Assembly: GCA_017304135.1 (NCBI GenBank)
Contig: JAFLBB010000036.1
Span: 1 to 42,280 of the forward strand
Direction: 5' to 3'
Origin: Acidobacteriota bacterium
Lineage (GTDB): Bacteria; Acidobacteriota; Terriglobia; Bryobacterales; Bryobacteraceae
DNA: 42,280 nt
Under the pieces are notes generated by a model. The model had not been told where the DNA came from and ran no database searches. It saw only the letters and a program-made list of their open reading frames with translations. Below, piece by piece: positions 38,201 to 42,280 of this stretch. The first letter of the stretch is position 1, and every line of letters begins with the position of its first letter. A program made the position numbers and the translations under genes.

Positions 38201-38874
38201 GTCGCCGGCCGTGAATACTGCGCGCTGCTGCCCGCCGTCTCGATGCGGAACTCCTGCACCGTGTCCAGCCCTGGCTGCACACGCGCCATCCCGCCGCCAA
38301 ACCGGTCCACCAGCGACACCCCGTCCAGCGTCATGTCGGCCGCCCCCACCTTCATGCCGTTCACGCGAGGGTTGCCGCCCCCCTCCACGCCAGGGGTCAA
38401 GTCAAACAGTGTCGTAATCTGCCTGCCGTTCAACGGCAACTGCTGGATGCGCACCGTGTCCTTCACGCTGCCCAGCTCGGAGCTCTCCGTCGTAATCAAC
38501 GGCGCCGCTCCGGACACCTCCACCACCGAATCTACGCTGCCCACCTCCAGCATCGTTTCGATGCCCTTCGTCTCACCGGCCACCAGCGTGAACGTCGAAC
38601 TCCATCTCTTGAAACCCGATGTCTCCACCGCCAGCTTGTACTCGCCCGGCGGCAGGTTCACGAAGAGAAACAGCCCCAGTTCGTTCGAGCTGGCCGTTCG
38701 ATCAATGTTGGTGCTGACCTGCGTGAGCACCACCTTGCTGCCGGGCACCGTCGCCCGCGTCGGGTCATACACCGTGCCGCGAATCACGCCGCCGCCCGAT
38801 TGTGAGTATGCGGCCGCCGTGAGCATCGTCATCAGCGCCGCGAGAAACCAGAGTTTCCGTAGTTTCGTGAGCAT
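35263..38874 (-). CDS. Oar-like TonB-dependent outer-membrane receptor
   Basis: Outer-membrane protein of 1,203 residues of the type greatly expanded in Bryobacteraceae. A signal peptide (LWFLAALMTMLTAAAYS) precedes a carboxypeptidase regulatory-like domain (about 28-115: IRGTVYDPTRATVPG, LPPGEYKLAVETSGFKRW). A plug domain follows at about 130-260 (LPLNGRQITTLFDLTPG, MTLDGVSLVDRFGG, QEFRIETAGSSAQY), then a long beta-barrel ending in LSLRLSW, with the terminal aromatic needed for assembly. I see no clear TonB box. It starts 6 bp after the ROK gene and is followed by the permease, so it likely imports the locus substrate across the outer membrane, with regulation by the ROK protein. Confidence 0.92.
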   Translation of the reverse strand: MLTKLRKLWFLAALMTMLTAAAYSQSGGGVIRGTVYDPTRATVPGSKVVLTQVSTNIDRTASSNELGLFLFVNLPPGEYKLAVETSGFKRWSSTFTLVAGETKGIETMLEVGSVDSVVEVSGAAPLITTESSELGSVKDTVRIQQLPLNGRQITTLFDLTPGVEGGGNPRVNGMKVGAADMTLDGVSLVDRFGGGMARVQPGLDTVQEFRIETAGSSAQYSRPATVTVVTKSGTNQLHGALFETFRNNGGGLRARQRQDGNTSAFLARNEFGASAGGPVLIPKLYDGRNKTFWFAAYEGLRQRQKAFYQDTVPTDALWSGNFTSVTDANSNKYTIYDPLTTGANGTRTPFTGAVIPTSRLSSFFNTMKSVTHAPTNATSPYLGFNMQTFYPVQTDADNLTLKGDHKVSDKDSLSGRFTHSKRSFKQLGGVYGAPREDITDGYGTSRNDADVYNANIRYSRIFTPTFIGDVMVAVNRAPKSSGTMADNTDWANKLGLPNPFGANGWPTMYAASGGFDTYFSYDADNRKDEMLTAYILQPSFTWIRGAHTIKFGGQYRQEQNNIRELQQTQGEHDFSGEWTTQYDTASDSGVSFTGDGFAALALGLPSYYSNQFNRGYFYFRQKEIGLYAEDTWKVNSRMTLMLGLRYDLWTPYKEKFDRLVNVDLKTIGSVFQVVTPRNTKMESIPGLPPSMLESWKRRGLSWKTAQEVGMPDALLPMDRNNFGPRLGVAYKLTPKMSVRASYGEFFWTMPLSQILQASRTNPPFNLRYQNNLSTLDGTGSFALRTTPQSNYFIGRAAVSTEGVVDLPLTARGMVPLDANDWRDGRAQSWHVTIEREVLKNTALRFSYIGNHTTGMEQKFSIGSREAEYNYVARTRSAPPGNRDLLRVNKDWAFSNATNKTGYSNTNTVQAEVERRFSNGLAFQYFYVYTRSLTTSDAGGFTSGGGSINSTNGVFQVPENIQLLGGGNNNYDQLLKLGYQNSTNVPPHRMRWNAVYDLPFGKGKRFGSGVSRLADAFIGGWQIATIGERRSGYWTGISPNLYLFGNPSLSSDQQLELTFGGRRQRLWWAGDFNPALATNVDQSALQKLVPVDRSQRLAHPLGAAFDNRLPQTLANGTSRLTGITETVNWNSRAFFLGPGAWNTDLSVFKNFAITEAVKARFTADFFNAFNHPIDGNPNASTGLQDLSTQVNDPRIVQLSLRLSW

Positions 38875-38880
38875 ATGTCC

Positions 38881-40125
38881 CTACCTCATTGCCAGTATTC
38901 GTGCTTCCGCATGGCCCAAATCGCAGATCAAATCATGGGCGAGTCCGCGCGCCGAGCCGACGGCGCCCATCAACGCGGCTTCCGAGCCCAGCGCCGACAA
39001 CTCAATGCGCATGGGCCAGGGAATGACGCGTCCCACCAGTTCCCGGATCCGGTCGGCCACGAGCGCAAACAGGTCGCCCGCCAGCACAATCAGCTCCGGA
39101 TCGATCACCGCCGCCAGGTCGGCCACGGCCAGGCTGATTTGCGCAGCCAGTTCGTCCACCACCTGCGCCGCCACCGGATCGTTGCGCCGCACAGCTTCCC
39201 CCAGTTCGCCCGCCAGGTCCTCGCCCGCCCAAGGCAGCCCTTCCATGCTCTGCCCGGCCCGCGCCATCCTGACCTTCTCGCCAACCCGGTCGCTGCCGAT
39301 CGCCAACTCCAGCAGTCCTCGCTCGGTCGCGTTTTCGGCAACCGAACTGCGGTCGAAAATCATGTGGCCGATCTCTCCGGCCGCCCAATGTGTCCCTTGA
39401 TAGAGCCGCCCGCCCAACACGAGGCCTGCGCCGACACCCGTGCCGAGCCGGATTAAAACAAAATTCTGAACCCCGGCGGCCAGGCCGGAGTGCATCTCGC
39501 CCAATGCCGCACAGTTGACGTCGTTGTCCACCAGCACCGGGACTCCAAACCGCTTCTCCACCAACCCGCGTACATCCACGTTGCGCCAGTGGAATACGTT
39601 GCCGGCTTCCAGAACCACGCCCAGCCCGGCATCCACACGCCCCGGAGCCGCCACCGCGATGCTCAACAGCCGCTGCTTCCGGCCCCGGCCCCGCCCCAGG
39701 CACGCCTGCAGTGCTCCACACAGCGCCTCCAGCACATGCCCCGGCCCGCGGTCTACCTTGACCGCCGTGGTTTCCGCGTCGATTCGCGTCCCATCCAGGT
39801 CCGCTAGCCACACACGGACCACTGAAGAGCCAATCTCCGCCGCCGCAATCAACCCGCTACTCGGCGCAAACCGTAACATCCGCGGCGGCTTGCCGCCCCG
39901 TGCGTCCGGCTCGCCCTCGCCGTCCTCCACCACTATGCCCCGCTCCAGCAGGTCGGCTACCTGGCTCGACACCGTCGGCTTCGTCAATCCGCTCAGCCGC
40001 GCCAGCTCCGCCCGGCTCACCAGGCTTCGCTCGCGGATGATCTGCAGCAACACGGCCGCATTTACCTTGCGGAGCCCCGAGGCTCCCTTCGGCCCGGACA
40101 GAACAGGTGTTTGGCGCTTCGGCAT
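38881..40125 (-). CDS. ROK-family transcriptional regulator (NagC/XylR type), zinc motif missing
   Basis: Regulator of 414 residues. An N-terminal winged helix (about 25-80: SLVSRAELARLSGLTKPTVSSQVADLLERGIV, split here by position) precedes a ROK sugar-binding domain with VDNDVNCAALGE and GVGAGLVLGGRLYQG. In most ROK proteins the GEIGHM-x-D block is followed by a CxCGxxGC zinc motif; here the sequence runs on as RSSVAENATERGLLEL with no cysteine, so sugar binding may differ from NagC. It is first in the uptake operon, 6 bp before the receptor gene, and is probably autoregulated through the palindrome at 40137-40159. NagC relatives sense N-acetylglucosamine phosphate, in keeping with the GH20 enzyme next door; the ligand here is inferred. 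Confidence 0.9.
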   Translation of the reverse strand: MPKRQTPVLSGPKGASGLRKVNAAVLLQIIRERSLVSRAELARLSGLTKPTVSSQVADLLERGIVVEDGEGEPDARGGKPPRMLRFAPSSGLIAAAEIGSSVVRVWLADLDGTRIDAETTAVKVDRGPGHVLEALCGALQACLGRGRGRKQRLLSIAVAAPGRVDAGLGVVLEAGNVFHWRNVDVRGLVEKRFGVPVLVDNDVNCAALGEMHSGLAAGVQNFVLIRLGTGVGAGLVLGGRLYQGTHWAAGEIGHMIFDRSSVAENATERGLLELAIGSDRVGEKVRMARAGQSMEGLPWAGEDLAGELGEAVRRNDPVAAQVVDELAAQISLAVADLAAVIDPELIVLAGDLFALVADRIRELVGRVIPWPMRIELSALGSEAALMGAVGSARGLAHDLICDLGHAEARILAMR

Positions 40126-40136
40126 GGGTACATCCG

Positions 40137-40159
40137 GTTAGTACGTAAAGCTTCCTAAC
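40137..40159. promoter_or_regulatory. Candidate ROK operator palindrome
   Basis: Arms GTTAG and CTAAC separated by 13 bp around an AAGCTT core, starting 12 bp before the ROK ATG. ROK repressors such as XylR bind similar A/T-rich TTAG...CTAA palindromes. A TTGACT -35-like hexamer (40194-40189) with a weak -10 (40171-40166) would put the transcript start near the palindrome's edge, so binding would block it. Confidence 0.45.
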
Positions 40160-40223
40160 AAACTGAGTGGAGCATAGGACGGGAGCGAAGTCAAGATCTC
40201 TCTACACCCCCGCCCGCCGGACG

Positions 40224-42280
40224 CTATTCTTCCAGCCGCGGCGCCGCCAACCCTTGCACGGCCACCTTGTGCCGCGCCGCATAACCCCGCGTAATCCGCT
40301 CTAAATCCACCCGCCACCGCGCCAGCCCGATGCTCTTCTCTGGTGCCCACATGTAGCCCAGGTCGGCCGTCCTGCCCGCCCAGTGGTCCTTCGTGTCGTC
40401 GAGAGCCTGCACGAACTCGCGGCCCCCTTCGCTGCGCCCGTTGCGGTAACGGCTCTTCTCAAACACCGCCTGCAGTTGGCGCGCCGCCCCGGCGGACGCT
40501 TCCTCGCAACGAGCCACGCGATTGGCTGCCGCCACCAGGTGGCCCACCGCCTCGGAGTGCTTGCCGGCCGCGGCCGCCCGGCCCGCCCGGCCCAGATCGT
40601 TCTCCGCTGCCGCCAGTGTCGACAGCAACTCCCAGTGATGGCCGGTGAACTCCGCCAGCGACAGCAGAACCTCCAGGTTGTAGTGATTGCGCTCCACGCT
40701 CAGCATCGCCGCCAGCAGGGCGTGCTTCAGTTCGTCGTTCCGCAGACTCAGCGCAGGCGCCTCGGCAAGCCACCGCTTGTATCGCGCCGAAAATCGCGGT
40801 TGGAAGGCCAGCGTAACCGCATGCGGCAGCGGCGGCGCCTCCAGCGTCAGGTCCTGCCGCGCCGTCCCGATGCCCTTCCCGTCCGAATTCCCATAGCCTG
40901 GGCCGCGCGCTTTCGACACCACTCGGTCCCACATGCGCTGCCACGCCCGCGCCTGCCGCTGCGTCGCCCGGTACGCCTCCACCAACCCCTCCGACCCCGC
41001 GCCAAAATACACCTGCATGAACTCGGCCGCATGTTGCTCCGGCCCCGGCACGCCGGGATGCCAGCCCCATCGCGCCGCCGCGCTCCAACCCAGCCAAAAC
41101 GTCTCGTTGTGAAGACCCGAATCGTCCCACGCCGCTCCGAACACTCCAATCGGATTCACCCGCATCACCCGCCCGCTGGCAATCGAACGGTAGGCCGCAC
41201 CCAGCCGCCCCTCCGTGTACACCGTCTCGAACTCGCCCATCACCGTGCCCGCCGGCAGGCTCTCAATGGCCAGGTGATCCGGAAACAACAGCTCTGAGCC
41301 CTGCAGCGAAACGTAGGCCAGTTGCCGCATCCCGCGCCGCTTCTCGATGGCCTCAAAGCCGTCCTCGCCCATCACCCCGTCAATCACGTCCGCCGGAATC
41401 CGCTCCAGGTCCTGGTCCAGCAGCGGGTACTCCAGCCACGCCAGCATGCGCCGTCCGCGCGACGCCAGGTGGTTACGCGCGCGAATGTCAAAGTCGGCCA
41501 GAATCGCGCTGCGGTTCTCCGGCGTGTACGGCTTCTTGCAGTTCCCGCCGGTGCCCGCGTAGTAGACCTCATCGGTGGACACAAACAGGTAGTCCACCCC
41601 CTTGGTGGCCTTGATCACGTCGTCGAACATTTCGAAGATCAGCTTGTAGGTGTCCTCCAGGCACAGACACGACTGGTAGTTGTTTCCGTCTGCCTTCAGG
41701 TGTGCATATTGGGGGTGCTTCAACACATAGCTCATGTGCGCCGGCGTCTGGATCACCGGCACCACCTGCACGAACCGCTCCAACCCGTAGTCCACGATCT
41801 CCTGCAACTCGGCCGCCGTATACGCCCCCGGCGCCCCAATCACGGGGTGCGACGGGTAGGCAAACTTGTCCTCCAGTTCAAACCCGATCATGTTCGCCTT
41901 GAACCGCGCCGCCCAGTCGATTGACCGCTTCAACGCCGGCATCCGGTCCTGGTGGTGCTTGCTGTCCCAATGCAGGAAGCGCAGGGCGAGTTGCGGCCAG
42001 TCCTCGATCTCGCACTCCGGTGCGATGATCTCTCCGCCCGCCCCACGTTTGAGCAGTTGCACCAGCGTCTGTACGCCATAGAACAACCCCGCCTCGCCGT
42101 TACCCGTGATCTCAATCCGCCCCGGCGCCACGTTCAGCCGGTACGCCTGCCCAGCCGTCTCCGCTGGCGCTCCCGTCACGGCCCCGGCCCGCACGCTCAA
42201 CACCACGGCTCCCTTGCCGCCGCCCTCCAGCGCCAGCCCGTGGAAGGCCGCCAGGTCAGCCGCCAGCGAGCGCGCGGCCA
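40224..42280 (-). CDS. GH20-like beta-N-acetylhexosaminidase, 5' end outside window
   Basis: The reading frame stays open to the right edge, so the gene starts beyond it; a GTG at 42206 is inside the gene, not its start. About 685 residues are visible. An N-terminal GH20b-like domain (GEAGLFYGVQTLVQLL) leads to the TIM barrel: WPQLALRFLHWDSKHHQDR (taking the place of the usual RGxxxDxxRH), FVQVVPVIQTPAHMSYVL, and the catalytic pair in FVSTDEVYYAG, where Asp orients the N-acetyl group and Glu is the acid. The C-terminal part is helical. It would release terminal GlcNAc or GalNAc. The changed early block means an unusual substrate is possible. It lies on the same strand, 98 bp upstream of the ROK gene, so co-regulation is likely. 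Confidence 0.82.
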   Translation of the reverse strand, partial: AARSLAADLAAFHGLALEGGGKGAVVLSVRAGAVTGAPAETAGQAYRLNVAPGRIEITGNGEAGLFYGVQTLVQLLKRGAGGEIIAPECEIEDWPQLALRFLHWDSKHHQDRMPALKRSIDWAARFKANMIGFELEDKFAYPSHPVIGAPGAYTAAELQEIVDYGLERFVQVVPVIQTPAHMSYVLKHPQYAHLKADGNNYQSCLCLEDTYKLIFEMFDDVIKATKGVDYLFVSTDEVYYAGTGGNCKKPYTPENRSAILADFDIRARNHLASRGRRMLAWLEYPLLDQDLERIPADVIDGVMGEDGFEAIEKRRGMRQLAYVSLQGSELLFPDHLAIESLPAGTVMGEFETVYTEGRLGAAYRSIASGRVMRVNPIGVFGAAWDDSGLHNETFWLGWSAAARWGWHPGVPGPEQHAAEFMQVYFGAGSEGLVEAYRATQRQARAWQRMWDRVVSKARGPGYGNSDGKGIGTARQDLTLEAPPLPHAVTLAFQPRFSARYKRWLAEAPALSLRNDELKHALLAAMLSVERNHYNLEVLLSLAEFTGHHWELLSTLAAAENDLGRAGRAAAAGKHSEAVGHLVAAANRVARCEEASAGAARQLQAVFEKSRYRNGRSEGGREFVQALDDTKDHWAGRTADLGYMWAPEKSIGLARWRVDLERITRGYAARHKVAVQGLAAPRLEE

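Noticed and set aside
1..42280. CRISPR array, tRNA, transposase or prophage genes
   Set aside because: None was recognised on either strand by reading; short RNAs without strong structure could still have been missed.

Overview
The window is GC-rich, densely packed bacterial DNA, most like an Acidobacteriota genome of the Bryobacteraceae/'Solibacter' type. This is inferred from gene content. The clues are a large Oar-like outer-membrane receptor with a carboxypeptidase-like N-terminal domain, paired cytochrome/DUF1501-type proteins shared with Planctomycetota, glycan-degrading enzymes with secretion signals, and heavy C-ending codon use. No tRNA, rRNA, insertion sequence, phage gene or CRISPR array was seen. 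Both window ends cut through genes.

Region 1 (1-5.1 kb): a GH106-like rhamnosidase, cut by the left edge, overlaps a secreted sulfatase by 4 bp on the + strand. They suggest breakdown of a sulfated, rhamnose-containing polysaccharide. A secreted alpha/beta hydrolase meets them tail to tail. Region 2 (5.1-15.0 kb) is a minus-strand run of DUF1549/DUF1553 haem protein, DUF1501 Tat protein, sugar isomerase-like Tat protein, a 1,200-residue LamG/DUF1592-type haem protein, DUF1552 Tat protein and esterase. It holds two versions of the same 'haem-domain protein plus Tat-exported DUF protein' module side by side. Region 3 (15.0-19.4 kb, + strand) has a degenerate creatininase-fold protein, a YdhR-like small monooxygenase, a STAND ATPase fused to an OmpR/PhoB-type winged helix, and an unrecognised protein.

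Region 4 (19.6-29.8 kb) is the most interesting. On the + strand, a membrane histidine kinase with two c-type haem motifs in its sensor domain, an archaemetzincin-type metalloprotease and an NtrC-family sigma-54 activator form one overlapping operon. It converges on a minus-strand operon coding for a respiratory membrane complex: pentahaem cytochrome c, MopB-family protein, four-cluster ferredoxin and ten-helix NrfD/HybB protein. This gene order is that of the Qrc quinone reductase complex and resembles alternative complex III. Two different GcvH-like, cysteine-rich proteins and a small one-helix membrane protein flank the complex genes. Upstream lie a weak sigma-54-like element and, at enhancer distance, a perfect inverted repeat. 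The simplest reading is that the haem kinase senses redox state or a gas and the NtrC-type regulator switches on the complex.

Region 5 (30.2-42.3 kb) is a minus-strand nutrient-uptake locus: GH20-like hexosaminidase (cut by the right edge), ROK regulator without the usual zinc motif, Oar/TonB-dependent receptor, APC permease, M20 peptidase/deacylase, DUF4091 glycosidase-like protein and a small exported protein. The last four genes are chained by short overlaps. A palindrome before the ROK gene is a candidate operator.
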